In this document: one piece after another, positions 28,577 through 36,775 of the stretch
How the letters are laid out: every line of letters starts with the position of its first letter
Numbering within the stretch: the stretch's first letter is position 1
Assembly: GCA_035442025.1 (NCBI GenBank)
Contig: DAORPQ010000004.1
Span: 1-64,000, forward strand
Reading direction: 5' to 3'
From: Competibacter_A sp003527885
Lineage (GTDB): Bacteria; Pseudomonadota; Gammaproteobacteria; Competibacterales; Competibacteraceae
Length of the DNA: 64,000 nucleotides
The notes under the pieces: generated by a model
Database searches by the model: none
What the model was told of the DNA's origin: nothing
What the model saw: the letters and a program-made list of their open reading frames with translations, nothing else
Translations under genes and position numbers: made by a program

Positions 28577-29719
28577 TCAAGACCGCGCGGCGGCCCGCGC
28601 GTCCAGCAGCGCGATGAAGCGGTCGAACAGCGGCTTCACGTCGTGGGGGCCAGGGCTGGCCTCGGGATGCCCCTGAAAACCGAACGCCGGCCGGTCGGTG
28701 CGGGCGATGCCTTGCAGCGAGCCGTCGAACAAAGACCGGTGGGTGGGGCGCAGAGTCGCCGGCAAGGTCGCTTCGTCCACCGCGAAACCGTGGTTCTGGC
28801 TGCTGATCATGACCTGCCCGCTGTCCAGATCCTGCACCGGATGGTTGCCGCCGTGATGGCCGAATTTCATCTTGACGGTGCGCGCCCCGCTGGCCAGAGC
28901 CAGCAACTGATGGCCGAGACAGATACCGAAAACCGGCACGCCGCTGTCCAGCAGTTCGCGGATGGCGGCGATGGCGTACTCGCAGGGCTCGGGATCGCCG
29001 GGGCCGTTGGAGAGGAACACTCCGTCAGGATTCAGCTTCAAAACCTCGCGCGCCGGCATCCGGGCGGGAACCACGGTGAGCCGGCAGCCGCGCTGCGCCA
29101 GCTCGCGCAAGATGTTGCGCTTGATGCCATAATCGTAGGCGACGACGCGATAGCGCCCCTCGCGCGTCGTCGGGAAGCCATCCGTCGCCAAACGCCAAAC
29201 CCCTTCATCCCAGTTGTAAGGCTCGACCACGCTGACCACTTGCGCCAAATCCATCCCTTTCAGGCCGGGAAACGCGCGAGCTTGCCGCAACGCGTGTCCG
29301 CTATCGAGCGCATCACCGGCCATGATGCAGCCGTTTTGCGCGCCCTTTTCCCGCAACAGCCGGGTCAGCCGGCGGGTATCGATACCGGCCAGCGCAATCA
29401 CGCCCCGCTCGCGCAGATACCGATCAAAGGGTTGCCGGCTGCGCCAGTTGCTCGCCAGCGGCGGACAATCCCGCACCACCAAGCCGCCGGCATGAATGCG
29501 GGCCGCTTCCTCATCGCCCGCATTGCCACCGACGTTGCCGATGTGCGGATAGGTCAGCGTCACGATCTGCCGACAATAAGAAGGGTCGGTCAGGATTTCC
29601 TGATAACCGGTGATCGAAGTATTGAAAACGACTTCACCCTGGGCGTGGCCATCGGCACCGATGGACTCGCCCCGGAACAGACTACCGTCTTCCAGAGCCA
29701 GAAGCGCGGGTTTCCTCAA
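28577..29719 (-). CDS. carA: Carbamoyl-phosphate synthase small subunit (TTG start)
   Basis: CarA hydrolyses glutamine and passes ammonia to CarB. The class I amidotransferase cysteine is in VFGICLGHQLLALA, and the catalytic His/Glu are in FQGHPEASPG. The frame is open to an ATG at 29746, but I prefer the TTG at 29719: it is preceded by GGAGG with good spacing, and the resulting N-terminus MRKPALLALEDG aligns with Escherichia coli CarA, which also starts with TTG. The product is then 380 residues. It is followed by carB, and dapB lies upstream. Confidence 0.95.
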   Translation of the reverse strand: MRKPALLALEDGSLFRGESIGADGHAQGEVVFNTSITGYQEILTDPSYCRQIVTLTYPHIGNVGGNAGDEEAARIHAGGLVVRDCPPLASNWRSRQPFDRYLRERGVIALAGIDTRRLTRLLREKGAQNGCIMAGDALDSGHALRQARAFPGLKGMDLAQVVSVVEPYNWDEGVWRLATDGFPTTREGRYRVVAYDYGIKRNILRELAQRGCRLTVVPARMPAREVLKLNPDGVFLSNGPGDPEPCEYAIAAIRELLDSGVPVFGICLGHQLLALASGARTVKMKFGHHGGNHPVQDLDSGQVMISSQNHGFAVDEATLPATLRPTHRSLFDGSLQGIARTDRPAFGFQGHPEASPGPHDVKPLFDRFIALLDARAAARS

Positions 29720-29871
29720 GGGAGCCTCCAAAACGGACGCGCACAAGAAAGGAGCGGTGGCAATCCGCTCCTCGGACGCAGTGCAAAAGGATGGGTCTAA
29801 CGAGGCTTCGAGTCTACCAAATCGCGCCGCCTCGCTCTAGCCATGATGCACGCCGGCGACCGTGAAACATG

Positions 29872-30675
29872 TCAGCGCAAGCCGAGCACATCCCGCATGT
29901 CGAACAGGCCGGGTTCGCGGCCGGCGAGCCAGGCGGCGGCCCGCACCGCGCCCTTGGCGAAGGTCATCCGGCTGGAGGCGCGATGGGTGATTTCGATGCG
30001 CTCGCCGACATCGGCAAACAGCACGGTGTGTTCGCCGACGATATCGCCCGCGCGCACCGTCGCGAAACCGATGGTGGAACGCGCACGCTCCCCAGTGACC
30101 CCTTCCCGCGCATAAACCGCGCACTGCTCCAGATCCCGGCCGAGCGCTTTGGCCACGACTTGACCCATCGCCAGAGCGGTACCCGAGGGCGCATCGACTT
30201 TGTGGCGGTGATGGGCTTCGACGATCTCGATATCCACGCCCTCACCCAACACCCGCGCCGCCAGTTCCAGTAACTTGAAACAGAGATTGACCCCGACGCT
30301 CATATTCGGGGCGAAGACGATGGGAATTTGGCTGGCGGCGCGGGCAATCTCCGCTTTCTGCTGGACCGAAAAGCCGGTGGTGCCGACGATCATGCCCTTG
30401 CCGGCCGCTTGACACAGGCTCAGATGCGCCAGGGTCGCCAACGGTCGAGTAAAGTCGATCAGGACATCGAAATGATCGGTCAACGATGCCAGCTCCGGGG
30501 TGATCGCCACGTTCAAACGGCCGATTCCCGCCACTTCCCCGGCATCCGCCCCGATGAAGGGGCTGTCCGCCTGCTCCGAGGCAGCAGCGCAACGAACACC
30601 TTCCGATTGCGCGCAGGCATCGACTAGAATGCGGCCCATGCGCCCGGCGGCGCCGGCGATCGCGACACGAACCAT
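29872..30675 (-). CDS. dapB: 4-hydroxy-tetrahydrodipicolinate reductase
   Basis: DapB is an NAD(P)H-dependent enzyme of the diaminopimelate/lysine pathway. The nucleotide site VAIAGAAGRMGR, GMIVGTTGFS, and the substrate motif EAHHRHKVDAPSGTA are present. The length (267) is normal. It is upstream of carA on the same strand with 152 bp between, part of the conserved dapB-carAB-greA order. The dnaJ gene usually found upstream is not here; a tRNA-Gly gene is. Confidence 0.97.
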   Translation of the reverse strand: MVRVAIAGAAGRMGRILVDACAQSEGVRCAAASEQADSPFIGADAGEVAGIGRLNVAITPELASLTDHFDVLIDFTRPLATLAHLSLCQAAGKGMIVGTTGFSVQQKAEIARAASQIPIVFAPNMSVGVNLCFKLLELAARVLGEGVDIEIVEAHHRHKVDAPSGTALAMGQVVAKALGRDLEQCAVYAREGVTGERARSTIGFATVRAGDIVGEHTVLFADVGERIEITHRASSRMTFAKGAVRAAAWLAGREPGLFDMRDVLGLR

Positions 30676-30767
30676 ACCGGATACTCTCCCAGGGAATCGC
30701 CGGAGGGCCTCGACCGTTTAGCGAGCAAACCACCCGGCCATTCCGACGCAAAATTCGGAACGCCACA

Positions 30768-30798
30768 TAAAAAAAGGGCTACGCCGCGACGTAACCCT
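30768..30798 (-). terminator. Rho-independent terminator after tRNA-Gly
   Basis: On the minus strand AGGGTTACG (30798-30790) pairs with CGTAGCCCT (30783-30775), one G-T wobble, 6-base loop, followed by a run of T. It lies 7 bp beyond the tRNA. Confidence 0.9.
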
Positions 30799-30804
30799 GG
30801 AGAT

Positions 30805-30878
30805 TGGAGCGGGTGATGGGAATCGAACCCACGCCATCAGCTTGGGAAGCTGAGGTTCTACCATTGAACTACACCCGC
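30805..30878 (-). tRNA. tRNA-Gly (anticodon CCC)
   Basis: A 74-nt cloverleaf: acceptor GCGGGTG/CACCCGC, D-arm TAGTTCAATGGTAGAA, anticodon stem TCAGC/GCTGA with loop TTCCCAA (anticodon CCC, reads GGG) and T-arm GGGTTCGATTCCC-like. The terminal CCA is encoded. It strongly resembles Escherichia coli glyU. It is followed by a terminator, so it is a single-gene transcript. Confidence 0.97.
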
Positions 30879-30942
30879 AATAGGATTCCGCCACATTAAC
30901 CCAGCCCACTCATTCGGGCTGGCGGGAGCGGTATCCTAACGA

Positions 30943-30972
30943 TAAAATAGACCTGTGGCAAGGCTGCCACAG
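30943..30972 (-). terminator. Rho-independent terminator after the H-NS-like gene
   Basis: CTGTGGCA (30953-30960) and TGCCACAG (30965-30972) form a perfect 8-bp stem with a 4-base loop. On the minus strand a T-rich tail (TCTATTTTAT) follows. It lies 30 bp beyond the H-NS-like stop. Confidence 0.75.
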
Positions 30973-31001
30973 CAAAGCGTGGTAAGAAATCCGAGAAAAC
31001 G

Positions 31002-31334
31002 CTATTCAGGGATGCGGAATGTTTCTTGGTTTACCCCGTTCTCAAGCGCTTGTTTGAGCCAACCCGGTTTTTTGCCATGGCCCGTCCAGGTTTGTTGGGG
31101 GTCGGCAGGGTTACGGTACTTGGCCTTGCCGGTGGATTTGCGCTTGCGGCCAGCATATTGCAAGATTTCTTCCGGCTGCATCCCAAGCTGGTTGGCTTTG
31201 GCCAGCCATTCGCTACGGATCGCCTCTATTTCATCAATCTTCTTGTACTTAATCTCCTCTTCAGCTCTCCTGATCAGGGACTGAAGGTCTTCGATGGAAG
31301 AGGATTTAATGATGTCTTCGATAGAATTGCTCAT
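31002..31334 (-). CDS. H-NS family nucleoid protein
   Basis: A 110-residue histone-like protein. The N-terminal helical oligomerisation region (about 5-60, SSSIEDLQSLIRRAEEEI) is followed by a basic linker (GRKRKSTGKAKYRNP) and the H-NS DNA-binding core PQQTWTGHGKKPGWLKQAL. The core differs from canonical TWTGRGRxP by GHGKKP. H-NS proteins bind AT-rich DNA and silence foreign genes. The gene sits in an AT-richer patch next to tRNA-Gly. The ATG at 31334 was chosen over 31373 because the family N-terminus fits, although no strong ribosome site is seen. Confidence 0.9.
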   Translation of the reverse strand: MSNSIEDIIKSSSIEDLQSLIRRAEEEIKYKKIDEIEAIRSEWLAKANQLGMQPEEILQYAGRKRKSTGKAKYRNPADPQQTWTGHGKKPGWLKQALENGVNQETFRIPE

Positions 31335-31565
31335 GATTTTACTTTTGCCGTTGTTAATGTGTGTAGTTTGCAATGTGCGTGAGTGCTTTCACCAGGCTAT
31401 TGTAGGGCATTTGTTTTTGCGTTCGCAATTGCTTCGTGCATCTTTCGATTCGACAAACTCGCCAGGAATCGTAAAACGATCCTTGATAATACCGATAGCC
31501 ACACCGCACAGTACCATAAACCCTGCTGGGAAACGCGCTTACTCGCGGTCAAAGCAATATAAATC

Positions 31566-32276
31566 ATGATTTTATATAATAACCCCAGGATCGCCGACCA
31601 TCTGCCGCACCGCATCAAAAGCTTTGTGCGGCGCGAGGGGCGCATTACCAACGCCCAACGCCGAGCTTTTCACCAATTATGGGAGCGTTTCGGTATAGAG
31701 ATTTCTTTATCCCCTATCGAGCCGGCGAAACTGTTTGGCCGCCATGCCTCACTGATATTGGAAATCGGTTTTGGTGATGGCGAATCTTTAGCCGCTACCT
31801 GCGCCACCAATCCCGAGATGGATTTCCTCGGGATAGAAGTGTATCGTCCGGGGGTCGGGCACTTGTTGCTGCGCGCCGCCGAGCTGGAATTGCGCAATCT
31901 AAAAGTTATTTGCTTCGACGCCGTGGAAATACTGGAGCGACATTTGCCAGAGTCTTGTTTGGACCGCGTCCAGATTTTCTTTCCCGATCCCTGGCCCAAA
32001 CCCCGCCACCACAAGCGCCGCCTTATCCAGCCGGCGTTCGCTTCCTTATTGGCCCGCAAGCTTAAAGCTGCCGGAGTGCTACATATCGCCACTGACTGCG
32101 AAAGCTACGCGCGCGCCGCCTCGAAAATCCTGGTCGCCATCCCCGAATTGAAAAACATGGCGGCCGATAGTGGATATATCTCGGCTCCGCCTTATCGACC
32201 TCCGACGAAATTCGAGCAACGGGCTAAAGGCTCGGGACATCCTGTGTGGGAAATACTGTTTTTAAAGCCTATCTAA
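31566..32276 (+). CDS. trmB: tRNA (guanine-N7)-methyltransferase
   Basis: TrmB methylates G46 of tRNAs. The family pattern is complete: RIKSFVRREGRITNAQ near the N-terminus, the SAM site LEIGFGDGES, DFLGIEVYRPGVGHLL, the catalytic FFPDPWPKPRHHKRR and RPPTKFEQRAKGSGHPVW. The length (236) is normal. The ribosome site before the ATG is weak, so the start may lie a few codons further in. Upstream is a 230-bp AT-rich region shared with the divergent H-NS-like gene. Confidence 0.96.
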   Translation: MILYNNPRIADHLPHRIKSFVRREGRITNAQRRAFHQLWERFGIEISLSPIEPAKLFGRHASLILEIGFGDGESLAATCATNPEMDFLGIEVYRPGVGHLLLRAAELELRNLKVICFDAVEILERHLPESCLDRVQIFFPDPWPKPRHHKRRLIQPAFASLLARKLKAAGVLHIATDCESYARAASKILVAIPELKNMAADSGYISAPPYRPPTKFEQRAKGSGHPVWEILFLKPI

Positions 32277-32576
32277 TGGTCAAAAAATGATCGCTCGGCG
32301 GCGAATGCGCGGTGAAGGCTTAGCAAGCTCTTTTAAATACGGCCGCTGGCGCTCGGCCATTTGCCTCTCTCCGCCGACGCCCGACAGGCGTGCGGGCGGC
32401 CGCTTTCACGGCAATCGGTCAACGCAAGCTTTTTTCTATAAAGAACGCTGGCCGATCAGCAAGTTTTTGTCCAAAATTAATGACTATCGCATCAAGCAAG
32501 TAGAATGGCCGGGCTTTTATCTCTAGCACAGCGGGATAACCAAGCCCGAATTTCAGTCGGCGACGAGGTCAAACAG

Positions 32577-34586
32577 ATGTTTTTTGGAATTTTTTTTGGG
32601 AACGCCCGCATGTGGGAGCCGCGCTCCTGGATACTGGGCGCAGCCTTGGGATTACTGGCGATGGACTCCGTTCTGGCCCAGGAAGGCTGGGGCGCGTTTG
32701 GAGGGCCTGAGGTCGCCGCCCGAGCCGTCGTGCTGATGAATGCCAACACGGGCGAAATCCTCTTCGCCAAAGAGCCCCATCTGCGCCTGCCGCCCGCCAG
32801 CACCACCAAGGTCCTGACCGCGCTGGTCGCCATGGAGCGTCTCGACCCGAATGCTCGGGTGCAGGCCAGCGCGCAAGCCGCCAGCACCGTGCCTAGCCGC
32901 ATTGGCTTGCACGCCGGCGAGATGGCCTCGACCCATGATTTGCTGTACGGCTTGATGCTGAAATCGGGTAATGACGCCGCCGAAACTCTGGCCGAAGCCG
33001 CCGGCGGTTCGGTTTATGGCTTTGCCAGCTTGATGAACAGCAAGGCCTGGAGCCTCGGGGCGCGCAACAGCCACTTCATGAACCCGCACGGCCTGCCCGA
33101 CGAGGATCATTATTCGACAGCCTACGATCTGGCGCTGATTTTCCGCCACGCCATGAACTACCCGATGTTTGCCGACATCGTCCGCACCCGCAGCGCGGTG
33201 TTGCGCATCGATTCCGGGCAAGGCCCTTACAACGATTCGCGGCTGGTGCCGGTGATGAATCACAACCGGTTGCTGGCCACTTACGAAGGCGCGCGCGGCG
33301 GTAAGACCGGTTTTACGCTCAAGGCGCGCCGTTGTTTCGTCGGCGAAGTCGATCGCGGCGGCGTCCGTCTGATCGTTTCGCTATTGGGCAGCCCCAGCAG
33401 TGGAACCTTGTGGCAGGATGCCCATACCTTGCTCGACTACGGGTTTGCCCGCTACGGCTTGGCGCCGCCCGTCCCGGTGCAGCCGGTGACCGAGCCGCAG
33501 CCCATCATGGTCCGTCGCACGCCCGTCATCACGCCCGACGCGGAACGCTTGGCCATGCTACAACCGGAGCTTGAAGAAGATGAGCCCGAACCGTTGATGG
33601 GGCGAACCTTATCGGCGGCAGCCCCGACACCTAACCGTACCTGGGCGGCCCCCACCGCAACGGCCGATCGCGCCACAACCCGACGCGCACCGGTCTCGTC
33701 TCCGAATTCAGCCTTGGCGACCAGAATCCAACCGACGGTCGAAGAGGCTGAGCTAGAGTCGATCAAGCCCAAACCCGCTCTCGCCGCCACCGCGCCACCT
33801 CCCAAACCAGCGGCCCAGGCCCAAGCGGCGGCCGAGGCGGATGAACTGGAACCGATCAAGGCCAGGCCCGCTCTCGCCGCCGCCACTCCTCCGCCTCCAA
33901 AACGCGAGGCTATGGCTCAATCGACGACCAAAGAGGATGAAGCGGAACTGACCTCGTTCCGACGCCCGCCCGCCACGACCGACGCCCCGAACTCGGAGCG
34001 CACCGCCATGATCCGATGGTCGGCTGAGGAAGAGGAGCCGGAACCCGTCAAGGCCCGGCGTGAGCCTGTCGCCACCCCGCCGATTTTCGACCGCCCGGCC
34101 ATCATGCGGCAGGCATCGGCCGAAGACGACTACACTCCCAGTCGCACCAAACTGAAAGCTCGGCCAGCGTCATCGAAAGCGGCGGCTCCGGGCAAGCCAG
34201 CCAATCCCAGCAAGCTGGCTGCCGCCGGCAAGCCAGCCAGCCCCGTCAAACCGGCCGTTTCCGACAGTCCAGCCAGCCCCGTCAAACCGGCGGCGGCTCC
34301 AGGTAAGTCGGCGGGCTCGACCAAACCGATCGGCGCGACCGGCAAGGAAAAAGGTCTTGCTGACAGCCGCTCCTCCACCTTGAAGGCTCCGCTGGCAGCC
34401 GGCAAAACCAAAGCCAACGGGGCCGGAGCACCCGCCCTCAAGGGCAGTAAAACTATCGCATCGACTAAACCGGTAGCTCCCGTCACCGTAAAACCGGATA
34501 AACGCGCGGCAGCCCCCAAGGTTATTGCGCGAGTCGAACCGACCAGCCCCAAGCTTCCGCAGAAAGGCGTCAAGCGGCGGATCTAA
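32577..34586 (+). CDS. D-alanyl-D-alanine carboxypeptidase (S11) with long repetitive tail
   Basis: The N-terminal ~310 residues form a penicillin-binding protein 5-type domain. After a signal peptide ending near MDSVLAQ come the three active-site motifs: SxxK in PASTTKVL, SxN in KSGND and KTG in RGGKTGFT. The C-terminal ~350 residues are low-complexity. Four to five modules alternate an acidic patch (for example EEDEPEPL, EADELEPIKARP) with Ala/Pro stretches, then a Lys/Pro/Ala region (GKPASPVKPA). The start at 32577 (MFFGIFFG) follows ACGAGG; 32505 and 32610 are alternatives. It trims peptidoglycan pentapeptides in the periplasm. The tail may bind the envelope. Confidence 0.9.
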   Translation: MFFGIFFGNARMWEPRSWILGAALGLLAMDSVLAQEGWGAFGGPEVAARAVVLMNANTGEILFAKEPHLRLPPASTTKVLTALVAMERLDPNARVQASAQAASTVPSRIGLHAGEMASTHDLLYGLMLKSGNDAAETLAEAAGGSVYGFASLMNSKAWSLGARNSHFMNPHGLPDEDHYSTAYDLALIFRHAMNYPMFADIVRTRSAVLRIDSGQGPYNDSRLVPVMNHNRLLATYEGARGGKTGFTLKARRCFVGEVDRGGVRLIVSLLGSPSSGTLWQDAHTLLDYGFARYGLAPPVPVQPVTEPQPIMVRRTPVITPDAERLAMLQPELEEDEPEPLMGRTLSAAAPTPNRTWAAPTATADRATTRRAPVSSPNSALATRIQPTVEEAELESIKPKPALAATAPPPKPAAQAQAAAEADELEPIKARPALAAATPPPPKREAMAQSTTKEDEAELTSFRRPPATTDAPNSERTAMIRWSAEEEEPEPVKARREPVATPPIFDRPAIMRQASAEDDYTPSRTKLKARPASSKAAAPGKPANPSKLAAAGKPASPVKPAVSDSPASPVKPAAAPGKSAGSTKPIGATGKEKGLADSRSSTLKAPLAAGKTKANGAGAPALKGSKTIASTKPVAPVTVKPDKRAAAPKVIARVEPTSPKLPQKGVKRRI

Positions 34587-34613
34587 TCTTTATCCGGCGA
34601 TCCCGCCCACCCC

Positions 34614-34647
34614 GTTAAAAAAGGCGATTCAACGGAATCGCCTTTTT
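34614..34647. terminator. Bidirectional terminator between the carboxypeptidase gene and gltA
   Basis: AAGGCGATTC-AACG-GAATCGCCTT forms a perfect stem flanked by an A-run on the left and T-run on the right. It can therefore stop both convergent transcripts. Confidence 0.9.
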
Positions 34648-34684
34648 CAGCGGCCCCACCAGCCGGCCAGAGTCTCGCCCTCCG

Positions 34685-35971
34685 TTACGCACGCTCGCGC
34701 AACAGCGGCACGTCCCGGCGGGCTTCACCGACGTACAGCTGTCGCGGACGACCGATTTTCTGGTCTTTTTCAGTGATCATCTCGATCCAGTGGCTGATCC
34801 AGCCCGCGGCCCGCGCGATGGCGAACATCACGGTAAACATCTCGACCGGAATCTTCAGCGCGCTGTAGATGATGCCCGAGTAAAAATCCACGTTGGGATA
34901 CAGCTTGCGCTCGATGAAATAGGGATCGCTCAGGGCGATTTCTTCCAAGCGCATGGCCAAATCGAGGCGCGGATCGTGCCCGAAGCTTTCCAAGACTTCA
35001 TGACAGATATCCTTGATGATCCGCGCGCGCGGATCGAAATTCTTGTAAACGCGGTGACCGAAGCCCATCAGGCGCACGCCGCTGCTCTTGTCCTTGACCT
35101 TGGCGATGAAGCCGTCGATATTCGATACTTGACCGATTTCATCCAACATGCGAATCACCGCCTCGTTGGCGCCACCGTGCGCCGGACCCCACAGGCAGGC
35201 GATGCCCGCGGCGATCGCCGCATAAGGGTTGGTGCCGGAAGAACCCACCAGCCGGACTGTCGAGGTGGAGGCATTCTGCTCGTGATCGGCATGGAGGGTG
35301 AACAGCACATCCAGAGCCCGCTCCGCCACCGGGTTTATCTCGTAACGCTTGCCGGGCAAGCTGAACATCATGTACAGCAAATTGCCGGTGTAACTCAGAT
35401 CGTCGCGCGGATAAATCGACGGATCGCCGATGCTGTGTTTGTAGCAGGCGGCGGCGATGGTCGGCATCTTGGCGATCAGCCGGCGGGCGGTCACCATGCG
35501 GTCTTCATCGTCCTGAATGTCGAGCCGATCGTGAAAGAATGCAGAAAGCGAACTGACCACGGCCGTCATCATCGCCATGGGGTGCGCGTCGTAATTGAAG
35601 CCGTGGAAAAAGCGGCGGAGATTTTCCCTAATCCGGTTGTGGCGGGTGATACTGGTCTCGAAAACCTGTTTTTTTTCAGCGTTGGGTAAATCCCCGTAGA
35701 GCAGCAAATAACAGACTTCCAGAAAATTGCATTTCTGGGCCAGTTGCTCGATCGGATAACCGCGATACAGCAGCTCGCCCCTGTCACCATCCAGGTAAGT
35801 AATGGTGCTCTGACAACTGGCCGTCGACATGAAACCCGGATCGTAGGTGAAATAGCCGAACTCTTTGGCCAGCCTGCCGATATCGACCACGGGAGAGCCA
35901 TAAATCGGTTCCAAAACCGGCATTTGCACCGTTTTTCCAGTGACTTCATCTTTAAAGGTGATCGTTGTCAT
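34685..35971 (-). CDS. gltA: Citrate synthase
   Basis: This enzyme condenses acetyl-CoA and oxaloacetate into citrate. The hexameric gram-negative type is indicated by its length (428) and by the catalytic stretches CLWGPAHGGANEAV (His), GFGHRVYKNFDPRA (His) and the Asp-containing RLDLAMRLEEIAL region. An N-terminal beta domain precedes FMSTASCQSTITYLDGDRG. The ATG at 35971 follows GAGG with suitable spacing. An upstream extension to 36049 has no family similarity. The gene stands alone between two convergent/divergent units. Confidence 0.98.
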   Translation of the reverse strand: MTTITFKDEVTGKTVQMPVLEPIYGSPVVDIGRLAKEFGYFTYDPGFMSTASCQSTITYLDGDRGELLYRGYPIEQLAQKCNFLEVCYLLLYGDLPNAEKKQVFETSITRHNRIRENLRRFFHGFNYDAHPMAMMTAVVSSLSAFFHDRLDIQDDEDRMVTARRLIAKMPTIAAACYKHSIGDPSIYPRDDLSYTGNLLYMMFSLPGKRYEINPVAERALDVLFTLHADHEQNASTSTVRLVGSSGTNPYAAIAAGIACLWGPAHGGANEAVIRMLDEIGQVSNIDGFIAKVKDKSSGVRLMGFGHRVYKNFDPRARIIKDICHEVLESFGHDPRLDLAMRLEEIALSDPYFIERKLYPNVDFYSGIIYSALKIPVEMFTVMFAIARAAGWISHWIEMITEKDQKIGRPRQLYVGEARRDVPLLRERA

Positions 35972-36297
35972 AGTTAGTGCCTCAAAGGTCGGCCGGTGAA
36001 TCGGAGCGAGCCAGCAGCGCGCGAGCTTGGGCGAACGAACCCACCCCAACGGCTGTTAAGCGCTTTAAACCATTTTTTCAATATGGAGAATCGAGATTTT
36101 AACAGAAGCTGTTGCACTGCAAAATATTCTTGGAGCGGGCCGCATCTAGCCGTCCGGTTACCTGGACCGTCATCAGCTGCGGGCAGCCGCCTTCAAGGCG
36201 CTGGGTGTATCCATCACCGCCAACCGGCGCTGTTGGATGGGAAGGATCGGCTGGATGCCTCGCCTCCTGGATGAGCCGCACCGAAGGGCCATGGATG
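35972..36297. other. Intergenic region upstream of gltA and the phasin gene
   Basis: No gene is supported in these 326 bp. The gltA side is AT-rich and should hold its promoter. A perfect palindrome TTGCACTGCAA (36112-36122) resembles the TGC-rich elements in front of the phasin gene. Open frames crossing this stretch are extensions of the phasin frame without ribosome sites. Confidence 0.5.
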
Positions 36298-36338
36298 TTG
36301 CGATGCAGCAATGGTTGCTGTATATTGCATTGCAGCAA
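36298..36338 (+). promoter_or_regulatory. Phasin promoter with paired TGC-rich boxes (possible PhaR operator)
   Basis: TTGCGA (36298) and TATATT (36321) are spaced by 17 bp and form a credible sigma-70 promoter. Two nearly identical 14-mers, TTGCGATGCAGCAA (36298-36311) and TTGCATTGCAGCAA (36325-36338), overlap both elements. TGC-rich boxes of this kind are bound by the PHA-sensing repressor PhaR in other bacteria. Its involvement here is inferred. Confidence 0.55.
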
Positions 36339-36354
36339 TTTCAAGGAGCGCGCT

Positions 36355-36705
36355 GTGATCGCAACCCCATTCAAACTACTGGAAGCCTCTCGAATGCTGG
36401 CGGAACCCTTGGTCAGGCTCAATCGAGCGGCAGCGGCGAATGCCGAAAACATGGTGGCTTTCCAGATGAGCGCCTTGAACTCCTACCTGACAATCAGCCT
36501 CAACCAGCTGAAAGCCGCCGCCGAAATCACCGATATCGCCAGCTTGCAGGATTTTTGCCAGCGCCAAACGGAGATCGCCAAAACCGTCCAGCAAAAGCTG
36601 TTGAGTGACGCCAGGGCCATCTCGGGCATCGACGGCTGGTTTACGGCCGAAATGGATGATCTCGCGCTAACCGTGCTAGATGAGCTACTACCCAAAGCCG
36701 TCTGA
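36355..36705 (+). CDS. Phasin (PHA granule-associated protein), GTG start
   Basis: A 116-residue, wholly helical, Ala/Leu-rich protein (FQMSALNSYLTISLNQLKAA, SLQDFCQRQTEIAKTVQQKL) of the phasin type, which coats polyhydroxyalkanoate granules. The GTG at 36355 has a strong AAGGAG site eight bases upstream. In-frame extension to 36112 gives a Cys/Trp-rich stretch unlike phasins and is rejected. The TGC-rich boxes in the promoter fit PhaR-type control by free PHA. No PHA synthase is in the window. Confidence 0.82.
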   Translation: MIATPFKLLEASRMLAEPLVRLNRAAAANAENMVAFQMSALNSYLTISLNQLKAAAEITDIASLQDFCQRQTEIAKTVQQKLLSDARAISGIDGWFTAEMDDLALTVLDELLPKAV

Positions 36706-36775
36706 AACTTGGAGACGCTGCCGCTGATCCGCCACCGTTGCGGGTCCTTGGATCATCAACACCTTTGAGCGCGAG

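Noticed and set aside
30901..30922. Inverted repeat CCAGCCC/GGGCTGG upstream of tRNA-Gly
   Set aside because: There is no T-tract on either side, so it was not called a terminator, and no attachment-site duplication of the tRNA end was found.
32287..32526. 79-codon plus-strand frame between trmB and the carboxypeptidase gene
   Set aside because: There is no ribosome site, the composition is random-looking and the frame ends inside the leader of the next gene. The stretch is better seen as a promoter region.
36112..36354. Extension of the phasin frame to 36112
   Set aside because: The extra 81 residues are Cys/Trp/Ser-rich and unlike phasins, while the GTG at 36355 has a strong ribosome site and a promoter lies inside the extension.
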